DNA of 64,000 nt from positions 1,464,501 through 1,528,500 of the forward strand of contig NZ_ABTR02000001.1 of NCBI RefSeq assembly GCF_000172975.1, read 5' to 3'. The notes under the pieces were generated by a model. It was given only the letters and a program-made list of their open reading frames with translations, did no database searches and was not told the DNA's origin. The DNA comes from Dethiosulfovibrio peptidovorans DSM 11002. Its GTDB lineage: Bacteria > Synergistota > Synergistia > Synergistales > Dethiosulfovibrionaceae. Made by a program: the position numbers and the translations under genes. This document shows positions 50,837 through 58,773 of the stretch, piece after piece (positions within the stretch are counted from its first letter, which is position 1; each line of letters opens with the position of its first letter).

Positions 50837-50875
50837 CCACGGCGGATCCTCCTGAAAGGGAGGATTCCGCCGTGG
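50837..50875. repeat. Long GC-rich hairpin between dppA and dppB
   Basis: CCACGGCGGA (50837-50846) pairs with TCCGCCGTGG (50866-50875), then TCCTCC (50847-50852) with GGAGGA (50859-50864), with one bulged T. There is no T tract, so it is more likely an mRNA stabiliser or partial attenuator that favours dppA over the permease genes. Confidence 0.75.
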
Positions 50876-50902
50876 CGGTCGAGTTTATTTAGGATCGTTA
50901 TC

Positions 50903-52516
50903 TCAGTCTCTGAACTCTACGTCCCAGGCGTAGACATATTTATCCTTTCTTGGATGATAAGTTATGCGATCGTTGCAAGCGTAAATATCCTTCTGGAAAT
51001 GCAGAGGAACATAAGATACGTCGTTGGCTGCAATGGCCCACACATCTCTCATGATTTTTGCTCTTTCTTCTGGATCGAATGTCGACATCGCCAGATCTAT
51101 AAGTCTGTCCGCCTCGGGGTTGAGATAATACCCCCTGTTGACGCCTCCGTATCCTTCCTTGACTGGGCCGTCCTGCTTTATGCTGTATAACAGATCCAGG
51201 GCCATCAGAGCGCTTTCTCCACCGGAGTCGGCCCATCCGGTCATGCAGAGATGGGTGTTGTCGCCGGTTTTGTTGGACGAGCTTATGTAGGAGAAGAACA
51301 CCGTCCTGGACATAAGGTTAAGATTTACCTTTATTCCCACCTTCTCTAGATATCCGGCTATTGCTCCGGCAATGGCTCCGTCGTTGATGTAGCGGTCGTT
51401 GGAGGCATCTAGAGTTACCTCGAAACGATAGCCGTCTTTCTGTCTGGGATATCCAGCCTCGTCAAGAAGTTTTTCCGCCATCTTGGGGTCATAGGACAGT
51501 CTTCTTATGTCGCCGTTGTAGCCGTTGAAGCCCTCGGGTATATAGGTCGCCGCAGGTTCGGCAAAGCCGTTCATCACCTTGTCTACTATCTCGTCCTCGT
51601 CTATGGCTCTGTAAATAGCTTCCCGAACCTTTATATCCTTAAAGGGATTCGATCCATCAGGAGATTTTAGGGGCATCTTAGCGTCCACCGACGGTTTGTC
51701 GGTCCATCCCGCCAGGTTGAGATATATCACCCTTAGGCTGGGTTCGGACAGGACCGATATCCTCTTATTTCTCTCCAGTATCTTCACGTCCCTTACGGGG
51801 ATGTCCACCACCAGATCGGCCGCTCCGGACAACATATTGGCGGTCCTGGTGCCTTCGTTGGTGATGGGCTTGAAGGTGACTTTCTCCGGTGCGGGCTTTT
51901 CTCCCCAGTAGTTCTCGTTTCTGACGAGAACTAGCCTGTCTCCCCTAAGGTGTTCCTCCAGTATGTACCTACCGGTTCCGTTGGGATGAAGGGCGATCCA
52001 GTCGTCTTCCTTGCCCCTGCAGGTTTCCTTGTCCATTATGGCCAGATCCTTGAGGTGGGCCAATAGAAGGGCGTTAGGTTCTTTACATACTACCTTCAAG
52101 GTATGGTCGTCCAGTTTTTCGTAGCTCTCGACGGTGGAGAGGCAGTAGGTGAAAGCCGACTTCCCGCTTCTCTTGGAGCGGTCGAAGGAAAAAATCACGT
52201 CGTCGGCGGTGAAATCGTTGCCGTTGTGGAATTTGACGTCCTTCCGTAAGTGGAAGATCCAGGTTCTGGAATCGTCGGAGATCTCCCAGCTCTCGGCAAG
52301 TCCCGGGAGGGGCTGTAGGTTCTTGTCCGGCTCCACCAGTCTGTCGAATATGTGGTAGTTCAGCGCGTTGGTGATCGTCTCGTTGAGAGGGTAGGGATCC
52401 AACGAGTAGGCGTCTCCCGCCAGCCCTATCACTATGTCTCTTGGTCCCGTTGCGTAACAGGCCGCCGCTTGGATCACGATAAATGCCGTCAGGATAGCTA
52501 AAGCTGCTCTTTTCAA
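50903..52516 (-). CDS. dppA: Peptide ABC transporter substrate-binding protein (family 5)
   Basis: 537 residues from the TTG at 52516, 10 bases after GGAGG; longer frames would run into the promoter at 52572-52600. The leader MKRAALAILTAFIVIQAAAC could be a lipoprotein signal (lipobox AAAC) or a plain Sec signal. Family-5 signatures: YHIFDRLVEPDKNLQPLPGLAESWEIS, then TWIFHLRKDVKFHNGNDFTADDVIFSFDR. First gene of the dppABCDF operon. It captures peptides or similar solutes in the periplasm; the true ligand is unknown. Confidence 0.93.
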   Translation of the reverse strand: MKRAALAILTAFIVIQAAACYATGPRDIVIGLAGDAYSLDPYPLNETITNALNYHIFDRLVEPDKNLQPLPGLAESWEISDDSRTWIFHLRKDVKFHNGNDFTADDVIFSFDRSKRSGKSAFTYCLSTVESYEKLDDHTLKVVCKEPNALLLAHLKDLAIMDKETCRGKEDDWIALHPNGTGRYILEEHLRGDRLVLVRNENYWGEKPAPEKVTFKPITNEGTRTANMLSGAADLVVDIPVRDVKILERNKRISVLSEPSLRVIYLNLAGWTDKPSVDAKMPLKSPDGSNPFKDIKVREAIYRAIDEDEIVDKVMNGFAEPAATYIPEGFNGYNGDIRRLSYDPKMAEKLLDEAGYPRQKDGYRFEVTLDASNDRYINDGAIAGAIAGYLEKVGIKVNLNLMSRTVFFSYISSSNKTGDNTHLCMTGWADSGGESALMALDLLYSIKQDGPVKEGYGGVNRGYYLNPEADRLIDLAMSTFDPEERAKIMRDVWAIAANDVSYVPLHFQKDIYACNDRITYHPRKDKYVYAWDVEFRD

Positions 52517-52571
52517 GATGACGATTCCTCCTTTTGGAACGTGTCCATATAGTGAATTCGTTACTGGATAC

Positions 52572-52600
52572 ATAGTATCGTCTGAAAAATCAAAAGTCAA
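52572..52600 (-). promoter_or_regulatory. Promoter of the dpp operon
   Basis: Minus strand TTGACT (52600-52595), 17-base spacer, TACTAT (52577-52572). The transcript leader to the TTG start is about 50 bases. Confidence 0.8.
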
Positions 52601-52640
52601 CTGCTTCAGCGAGTGAAAGTTCGATGTTTCAAGAAGTAAT

Positions 52641-52679
52641 CATCTCGATGGAGAGACGATGTCATCTCGGCGTTATAAT
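52641..52679 (+). promoter_or_regulatory. Candidate activator-dependent promoter of the DeoR-kinase-exporter operon
   Basis: Perfect TATAAT at 52674-52679 but no recognisable -35 box. Instead CATCTCG occurs twice (52641-52647 and 52663-52669), exactly 22 bases apart, about two helical turns on one DNA face. This suggests binding of a dimeric regulator. Confidence 0.5.
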
Positions 52680-52732
52680 GATCAAGATAAAGGGACGAAG
52701 AAGGCACGATATATGAAGGGAGAGTCGGTCTC

Positions 52733-53488
52733 TTGGGCGCAAAAGAGGATAGACGGAAAGCTATACTTGAGGTCCTTCACAGAAAGGGCAGCGCTAAACC
52801 GGCCGATCTTGCGGAGGATTTGTCGGTATCTCTGGTCACCATAAGAAGGGATATAAAGGACCTGATTTCGCTGGGGAAGATCTCGTCAGGATACGGTTTC
52901 GTGAGACTTCAGTCGAGCCCCAGCGGGGCGGAACAGTCTTTCGCCAGACGACTTCACGTAAACGTGGACGTGAAGAGATCTCTGGCTATCAAGGCCATGG
53001 AATACATAAACGACAACGACGTCGTCTTTCTAGGGGCTGGTACGACCTGTTATTTTCTGGCTGAACTGCTGGTGACTCGATTCACCAGGTTGCATATAGT
53101 CACCAACGGCCTCAAGGCGCTGGAGATATTGGCGGGAGCGACGGGGTTCAACGTGGAGTGCGTAGGAGGCAGTCTTCTCCCCGGTTTCAACTCCATGGTA
53201 GGTCCCAAGGCGGAGTCTTCGCTCCGGTCGTCGTTTTTCTCCAAGGCCTTTCTCTCCTGCGCGTCCTATCGATGCGATTCGGGGGTGTTCGATCTATCCC
53301 CTTTCACCGCGGGTGTTAAACAGGTAGTGGTGAGCAACACGAAGCAGCTCTACCTGATGGTCGATTCCAGCAAGATAGGTGCGGCCGCGCCTTCCTTGAT
53401 AGCACCGGCCGAGAGCTTCGGGCACGTGATAACCGACGATCCTGAGATGAAGGTTCCCCAGGGGGTTTCGGTTAGTTCGGCGGGCTGA
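52733..53488 (+). CDS. DeoR-family transcriptional regulator
   Basis: 251 residues from TTG 52733, with AAGGGAG upstream. The N-terminal HTH reads RRKAILEVLHRKGSAKPADLAEDLSVSLVTIRRDI. The C-terminal DeoR sugar-phosphate sensor domain has VFLGAGTTCYFLAELL, LHIVTNG and the closing DSSKIG pattern. Its stop overlaps the start of the sensor kinase by one base, an unusual operon of two separate regulator types. The inducer is unknown; no sugar genes are adjacent. Confidence 0.9.
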   Translation: MGAKEDRRKAILEVLHRKGSAKPADLAEDLSVSLVTIRRDIKDLISLGKISSGYGFVRLQSSPSGAEQSFARRLHVNVDVKRSLAIKAMEYINDNDVVFLGAGTTCYFLAELLVTRFTRLHIVTNGLKALEILAGATGFNVECVGGSLLPGFNSMVGPKAESSLRSSFFSKAFLSCASYRCDSGVFDLSPFTAGVKQVVVSNTKQLYLMVDSSKIGAAAPSLIAPAESFGHVITDDPEMKVPQGVSVSSAG

Positions 53489-55083
53489 TGGGTAATTTCT
53501 TTCGTCTGTCTCTCAAAGGCAAGGTGATAGGGCTCGTCTTTTGTTTCTTTCTGATGAGCTCTCTGGTGACAGGTCTGGTCATAAGGGGAACGGTCATTCC
53601 CATGTTCGAGAGGAGCATGGCGGAGGACGCTATGGACATCGCTTTGTCCGTGGCTTACATTCCTGGGATAATCGATAACGTCGGTCGACCCGACGGGGCG
53701 GAGGTAATTCAACCCATAGCGGACGGCGTAAGAAAGAAGACCGGGACCGAGTTCGTCGTGGTGATAGACACGGACGGGATTCGATATTCCCACAAGGTCC
53801 CTGAGAGGATAGGCAAGAGAGTGGTGGGAGGAGACGAAGGAAGAGCGCTTCTTGGAGAAGCCTACGTCTCGCGGGCGGTCGGAACGCTAGGCCCCTCCCT
53901 GAGGGCTTTCGCTCCAATTTACAGGAAGGGCGAGCTGGTGGGAGCGGTACTTGTCGGCATACTTATCGACAGGGTAAACGCAGAGACCTGGAGGTTGACG
54001 ACCAACGTTCTCATGGCCTTGGCTCTGGGGTTGGTGGTCGGCATAGTGGGAGCCACTGTGCTCGCCGACGGGGTCAAACTATCTATGAGAGGCTTCGAGC
54101 CGGAGGAGATAGACAGGCTCCTCTGGGAAAGAGAGGCCATGCTGGAATCGATAAAAGAGGGGATCTTGGCCGTGGACGAGACCGGCAAGGTAACCCTCGT
54201 AAACGGCGAGGCCCGGCGGCTCTTGGGACTCCCCGACTCGGGCGTGATAGGTCGTCAGGTGGACGTAGTCGTCCCGAACAGCCGTCTTCCTCAGGTGTTG
54301 AGTTCCGGCGTTCCCGAATACGACAGGGAGCAGGTGTCGGAGAACGCCAGGATACTCACCAACAGGGTGCCCATAGTATGTCAGGAAAGAACGGTTGGAG
54401 CCGTGGCCAGTTTCAGGGATATGTCCGAGGTCACTTCGATGGCGGAGGAGCTGACCGGTGTCAGACGTTACGTCGATGCCTTGAGGGTGAGAAACCACGA
54501 GTTTCTGAATAAGCTTCAGACCATAAGCGGGCTGGTTCAGCTCGGGGAACACGACCGAGCCGTCGCCTTCATATCAGAGACCGTCCAGTCTACCCAATCG
54601 GTGATGTCCTTCATCGCGAGAAGGATAAAAAACCCGTCGGTAGGTGGCCTGATACTGGGGAAGATGGGCCGTTGTCGGGAGTTGGGGATCGAGTTTCGAA
54701 TAGACGAAGACAGCTATCTGGGACCTCCCGGAAGGGTCGATTCCAACGCTCTCGTGGCGATATTGGGGAACCTGCTGGAGAACGGTATGAACGCCCTTAT
54801 GGACGTACCGAGGGAGAGACGGAGAATCTACCTGTCTTTGTTCGACGAGTCGGGGCGGATAATAATATCGGTAAAGGACACCGGGCCCGGCATCCCGGAA
54901 AACCTGGAAGAGGATATATTCGAGAGGGGCTTCTCCACCAAGGGCGAGGGGCACGGCGGATACGGACTTTTCAACGTCAAGTCCCTGGTGGAAGCCTACG
55001 GAGGGGAGATCAACCTGGAGTCCAGGGAAGGGGTCTCCACCGAGTTCCTGGTGAACCTGCCGAACGGAGGGAGTAGATCGTGA
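53488..55083 (+). CDS. CitA/DcuS-type sensor histidine kinase
   Basis: 531 residues. Two membrane helices (about 10-30 and 170-190) flank a periplasmic single-Cache domain (about 35-165; YSHKVPERIGKRVVGGDEGRAL, typical of CitA/DcuS carboxylate sensors). Then come a PAS domain (about 220-320) and the SpoOB-like kinase with phospho-acceptor His337 in NHEFLNKLQ and HATPase GNLLENGMNAL and GGYGLFNVKSLV. The layout is the standard one, in contrast with the kinase at 9358. Ligand might be citrate, malate or another C4/C6 acid; two citrate systems in the window make citrate plausible. Confidence 0.93.
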   Translation: MGNFFRLSLKGKVIGLVFCFFLMSSLVTGLVIRGTVIPMFERSMAEDAMDIALSVAYIPGIIDNVGRPDGAEVIQPIADGVRKKTGTEFVVVIDTDGIRYSHKVPERIGKRVVGGDEGRALLGEAYVSRAVGTLGPSLRAFAPIYRKGELVGAVLVGILIDRVNAETWRLTTNVLMALALGLVVGIVGATVLADGVKLSMRGFEPEEIDRLLWEREAMLESIKEGILAVDETGKVTLVNGEARRLLGLPDSGVIGRQVDVVVPNSRLPQVLSSGVPEYDREQVSENARILTNRVPIVCQERTVGAVASFRDMSEVTSMAEELTGVRRYVDALRVRNHEFLNKLQTISGLVQLGEHDRAVAFISETVQSTQSVMSFIARRIKNPSVGGLILGKMGRCRELGIEFRIDEDSYLGPPGRVDSNALVAILGNLLENGMNALMDVPRERRRIYLSLFDESGRIIISVKDTGPGIPENLEEDIFERGFSTKGEGHGGYGLFNVKSLVEAYGGEINLESREGVSTEFLVNLPNGGSRS

Positions 55084-55772
55084 GCGATATAAGGGTTCTC
55101 ATAGTCGAGGACGACCCGATGGTAATGGATATTCACAAACGTTTCGTCCTATCCATACCAGGTTTCGAGCTCGTAGGACTCGGGGCGAACGGGATGGACG
55201 GCCTGAAGGTTCTGGAACAAAGAAGCGTAGACCTGGTCATCCTGGATATCTACATGCCCGAGCTGGACGGTCTGGAGACACTGCACGAAATCCGTCGAAG
55301 ACGTCGAAACGTCGACGTCATAGTGGTCTCCGCCGCTCACGAGACCGATACCGTCAGGGATGTGATGCGTTTCGGAGCCTTCGACTATATAGTGAAACCC
55401 TTTACCTACGAGAGGTTCAAAGAGGCTATGGAGGGTTACCTTTTATATTGGGCACAAAAGGGAGACCTGGACCAGGGAGCTATAGACAGGATAATGCGAA
55501 GAGGAGCTCGAGAGAAGAGAGACAGATGTCTTCCCAAGGGATTGGGGTCGGTTCAGCTGGATCGGGTAAGGTCGATACTCATGGAAGAGGAAGGGGCCCT
55601 CTCAGCCGACGAGGTCGCAGTTAGGGCCGGCGTTTCCAGGGTAACAGCGAGGAGATACCTCGAGTATCTCGTGTCCATAAACAGGGCTGCGGTGGAGCCT
55701 CTTCATAGGGACGTAGGTCGTCCGGTCAACCTTTACAGGCTTTTGGACGCTAAAGGAGGGAATTGTTCTTGA
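55080..55772 (+). CDS. CitB/DcuR-family response regulator
   Basis: 230 residues, overlapping the kinase stop by 4 bases. Receiver with Asp56 in VILDIYMPELDG and IVKPF. C-terminal HTH with VSRVTARRYLEYL, closely similar to the regulator at 11298. Overlaps the next ABC gene start (TTGA at 55769-55772), so kinase, regulator and exporter are one transcription unit. Confidence 0.94.
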   Translation: MSDIRVLIVEDDPMVMDIHKRFVLSIPGFELVGLGANGMDGLKVLEQRSVDLVILDIYMPELDGLETLHEIRRRRRNVDVIVVSAAHETDTVRDVMRFGAFDYIVKPFTYERFKEAMEGYLLYWAQKGDLDQGAIDRIMRRGAREKRDRCLPKGLGSVQLDRVRSILMEEEGALSADEVAVRAGVSRVTARRYLEYLVSINRAAVEPLHRDVGRPVNLYRLLDAKGGNCS

Positions 55773-56713
55773 TAAATCCGGAAATAAAGGTAAAAGGGCT
55801 TTCGAAGTCCTTCGGATCGGTGGAAGCTGTGAAGGGGGTTTCCTTCGAGGTGGAGAAGGGGGATATCTTCGGCTTTCTGGGTCCGAACGGAGCGGGAAAG
55901 ACCACGACCATAAACATGCTTACCGGCCTGGCCCGTCCGGATGGAGGCAGCATAGAGCTAGGCGGTTTGGACTGTACGTCGGACAGAAAACCGGTCCAGC
56001 ACCTAATAGGGGTGGTCCCGGACGAAAGCTCCCTTTATCCGGAACTCACCGGCATTGAGAACCTCTGTTTTTGCGGAGCCCTCTACGGAATGAGAAAAAA
56101 AGAGAGGATCGCCAGGGCTAAAGAGCTTCTCGATACAGTCGGCCTTGCAGATGCGGCGAAAAGACGTTTCGGAGGGTACTCGAAGGGAATGGGACGCAGG
56201 TTGACCATAGCCGCTGGGGTGATCCACAAACCTTCGGTGCTCTTTCTGGACGAGCCGACCACCGGCATAGACGTCGTCAGCGCCAGGACCATTCGTTCGA
56301 TGATAAGGAGTTTGAACGAGAACGGAACCACCGTGTTTCTGACGACCCACTATCTGGAGGAGGCAGAGAGACTCTGCGATAGAGTAGCTTTCATTCGTTC
56401 CGGTAGAATCGTCCTCACCGACACCATGGAGGGATTGCTCAAAAAAGATCGAAGGGGAGAGGCCATACTTTTACGATTCGACGGGGAAGGGGACGCCTTG
56501 GCCGAATCCATCCTCCGATCGGCGTTCCCTGCCGTTTCCTTCGAGCCGTCCGGACGGGGTGCTGTTACAGCCAGATCCGAGACTTACTTGTCGGTGGGAG
56601 CTATGGTCAGAACTCTGGAGGACGGAGGCTTCGAGGTTTTGGAGGCCCGGAGGATCGCGTCTACCCTGGAGGATGTCTTCTTGCAGGTAGCGGAGATGGA
56701 GGAAGAACGATGA
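55769..56713 (+). CDS. ABC-2-type exporter ATP-binding protein
   Basis: 314 residues from TTG 55769, 8 bases after AAAGGAGGG (55752-55760); TTG 55763 is too close. Walker A GPNGAGKT at 38-45, Walker B VLFLDEPTTGID, D-loop normal, and switch His in TTHYLEEAERLC. The signature is YSKGMGRRL rather than LSGGQ-like, as common in DrrA/CcmA-type drug or lipid exporters. The C-terminal 80 residues form the usual extension of that group. Works with the permease at 56710. Confidence 0.92.
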   Translation: MINPEIKVKGLSKSFGSVEAVKGVSFEVEKGDIFGFLGPNGAGKTTTINMLTGLARPDGGSIELGGLDCTSDRKPVQHLIGVVPDESSLYPELTGIENLCFCGALYGMRKKERIARAKELLDTVGLADAAKRRFGGYSKGMGRRLTIAAGVIHKPSVLFLDEPTTGIDVVSARTIRSMIRSLNENGTTVFLTTHYLEEAERLCDRVAFIRSGRIVLTDTMEGLLKKDRRGEAILLRFDGEGDALAESILRSAFPAVSFEPSGRGAVTARSETYLSVGAMVRTLEDGGFEVLEARRIASTLEDVFLQVAEMEEER

Positions 56714-57468
56714 TGAGAGCCGGTATAAGACCCTCATGGTGGATAGCCTACTGGAATATTCTCGTCAAAGACGTCAGGGCCTATTACCTCAAGCCCCCGA
56801 ACATCAGCTGGGGGATCCTCTTTCCCCTTGCCTGGACCGCCATGTTCCTGATCCGGTCGGGAGGTTCAATGGAGGACGTGAGGGCCCTCCTTCCGGGAAT
56901 AATGTCCCTGTCCGTCCTGTTCGGTACGACATCCATGTTGGCGGTAACCGTGACCTTCGAGAGGAAGGGACGGTCCTTCGATCGACTTCTTCTGGCCCCT
57001 CTGCCTCTGGAGATGCTGATGGCGGCCAAGACCTCCGGAGCCATAGTATTCGGAGTGTTGAACTGCATGATACCCTTCTGGATGGCATCGTTTTTCTACG
57101 ATCTCTCCGGGACGTCTGTACCCTCCATCCTGGCGGCCGGTGCGGTGCTTTCCGTCGTCTGTACCTTCATGGGGCTTTTCATTGCCGTGTCAGTTAAGGA
57201 GGTATTCGAGGCCCAGACCCTCTCCAACTTCTTCCGCTTTCCCATGCTGTTTCTCTGCGGGCTTTTCTTTCCCGTCTCCAGTCTGCCCATATTTCTCCGT
57301 CCCCTCTCCTACATGTTGCCCCTTACCTACGGGGTCGACCTGATGAGGTGGATACTGGAGGATCAAGGGCTCATACCTGTTCCGGTGGATTGGCTGGCAC
57401 TGGTCGGCTTCGCCTCCTTGCTCTTTATGGTGAGCCTCAGGTTCATCAGAAAAAGGTGGATCCAGTGA
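56710..57468 (+). CDS. ABC-2-type exporter permease
   Basis: 252 residues, six predicted membrane helices, overlapping the ATPase stop by 4 bases. The PMLFLCGLFFPVSSLPIFLRPL stretch is the ABC-2 permease motif of DrrB-like proteins. Substrate unknown; exporters of this type move drugs, lipids or antibiotics, and sensor-linked ones often give self-protection. No biosynthesis genes are near. Confidence 0.9.
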   Translation: MMRAGIRPSWWIAYWNILVKDVRAYYLKPPNISWGILFPLAWTAMFLIRSGGSMEDVRALLPGIMSLSVLFGTTSMLAVTVTFERKGRSFDRLLLAPLPLEMLMAAKTSGAIVFGVLNCMIPFWMASFFYDLSGTSVPSILAAGAVLSVVCTFMGLFIAVSVKEVFEAQTLSNFFRFPMLFLCGLFFPVSSLPIFLRPLSYMLPLTYGVDLMRWILEDQGLIPVPVDWLALVGFASLLFMVSLRFIRKRWIQ

Positions 57469-57516
57469 CGGCCGGATCTTTGTGTATGTGATAGCTATCT
57501 TTATGTTAAAGTAAGA

Positions 57517-57545
57517 TTGGCAACTCGGCAGACCTGGGGTATGAT
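57517..57545 (+). promoter_or_regulatory. Promoter of the GltD-like gene
   Basis: TTGGCA at 57517-57522, 17-base spacer, TATGAT at 57540-57545. The coding start is 46 bases downstream. Confidence 0.68.
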
Positions 57546-57591
57546 GCTGGAATCCTTTTGGTGTATATTGTATAAATAAGGAGAGAAGGCC

Positions 57592-58773
57592 ATGGAGATG
57601 CACATACTTGAGGAAGCGCGCCGCTGTATAAGGTGTGGGGCCTGCGTCAAGGGCTGCCCGGTGAACACCGCCATACCGGACATGATAAGGATGTTGGTGG
57701 ACGGCCAGATAGTATCCGCCGGAAGGACCCTGTTCCAGAACAACCCCCTCTCGGTGGTGTGTTCCATAGTGTGTCCTCAGGAGCGTCAGTGCGAGGGGCA
57801 CTGTGTTCTCGGTCGCAAAGGGGCCCCCATAAGGATAAGCGACATAGAACACTACATATCGTCGTTCTACATGAACGTCATGGACCTGGAGCCCCTGCCT
57901 AAGAAGGGCAAGTCCGTCGCCATAGTCGGTTCCGGTCCCGCCGGGATAACCATAGCCTTTCTTCTGGCTTTGAGGGGGTATTCCATAACCATCTACGAGG
58001 GAAAGGACCAGATCGGGGGAGTGATGCGTTACGGAATTCCCGAGTTCCGCCTTCCCAAGGACCTGATCGACGGTCTGGAGGCCAACCTAAGGAAGCTCGG
58101 AGTCATTATAAGGCCCAATACCACCATCGGTGCGACCCTGAGTCTGGACGATCTGTTTAGGGACGGTTTCTCCGCCGTGTTCGTAGGGACCGGCGTGTGG
58201 AGGCCCAAGGGACTGGGAATACCGGGGGAATCCTTGGGTAACTGTCATTTCGCCATAGATTATCTGAAGAACCCGGATGTCTATCGTTTGGGTCGAACCC
58301 TGTGCGTGATAGGGGCCGGCAACACCGCCATGGATGTCGCAAGGACCGCCGTCCGCAAGGGAGTCTCTCATGTCACTGTGATGTACCGAAAAGGCTGGAA
58401 GGAGATGCCAGCCCGCAAGATCGAGGTGGAATACGCTCAGATCGACGGGGTCGATTTTATGCTGGAGAGCACGCCCGTCGCGATAACATCCAAGGGAGTT
58501 CGTTTCGTTAGAGACGGCGAGGAGGACTTTTTCCCCTGCGAATCGGTGATAGTGGCGGTCAGCCAGGGACCTCGGTCTCTTATAGGATCCAGCAGAGACG
58601 GCATAGAGACCAGAGAGGATTTTCTCGTCGCCGACGATTCCGGTCATACCTCCCGGGAGGGGGTCTTTGCTTCCGGCGACGTAGTGACCGGAGCGAAGAC
58701 CGTCGTGGAGGCGGTGCGTTTCTCCAAGAAGGTTGTCGAGGCCATGGACTCCTATCTGAGGGGTACCGACTGA
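57592..58773 (+). CDS. NAD(P)H-dependent oxidoreductase, glutamate synthase small-subunit (GltD) type
   Basis: 393 residues. N-terminal Fe-S part: Cys12, Cys15, Cys18, Cys22 in RCIRCGACVKGCP, then a second set in VCSIVCPQERQCEGHC. Next come an FAD site, AIVGSGPAGITIAFLLALRGYSITIYE, and an NADPH site, VIGAGNTAMDVARTAVRKG, closing with the ASGDVVTGAKTVVEAV motif. No glutamate synthase large subunit is nearby, so it may serve as a free-standing electron-transfer flavoprotein like SudA or NfnB. Its 3' end overlaps the convergent FAD gene by 22 bases. Confidence 0.88.
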   Translation: MEMHILEEARRCIRCGACVKGCPVNTAIPDMIRMLVDGQIVSAGRTLFQNNPLSVVCSIVCPQERQCEGHCVLGRKGAPIRISDIEHYISSFYMNVMDLEPLPKKGKSVAIVGSGPAGITIAFLLALRGYSITIYEGKDQIGGVMRYGIPEFRLPKDLIDGLEANLRKLGVIIRPNTTIGATLSLDDLFRDGFSAVFVGTGVWRPKGLGIPGESLGNCHFAIDYLKNPDVYRLGRTLCVIGAGNTAMDVARTAVRKGVSHVTVMYRKGWKEMPARKIEVEYAQIDGVDFMLESTPVAITSKGVRFVRDGEEDFFPCESVIVAVSQGPRSLIGSSRDGIETREDFLVADDSGHTSREGVFASGDVVTGAKTVVEAVRFSKKVVEAMDSYLRGTD

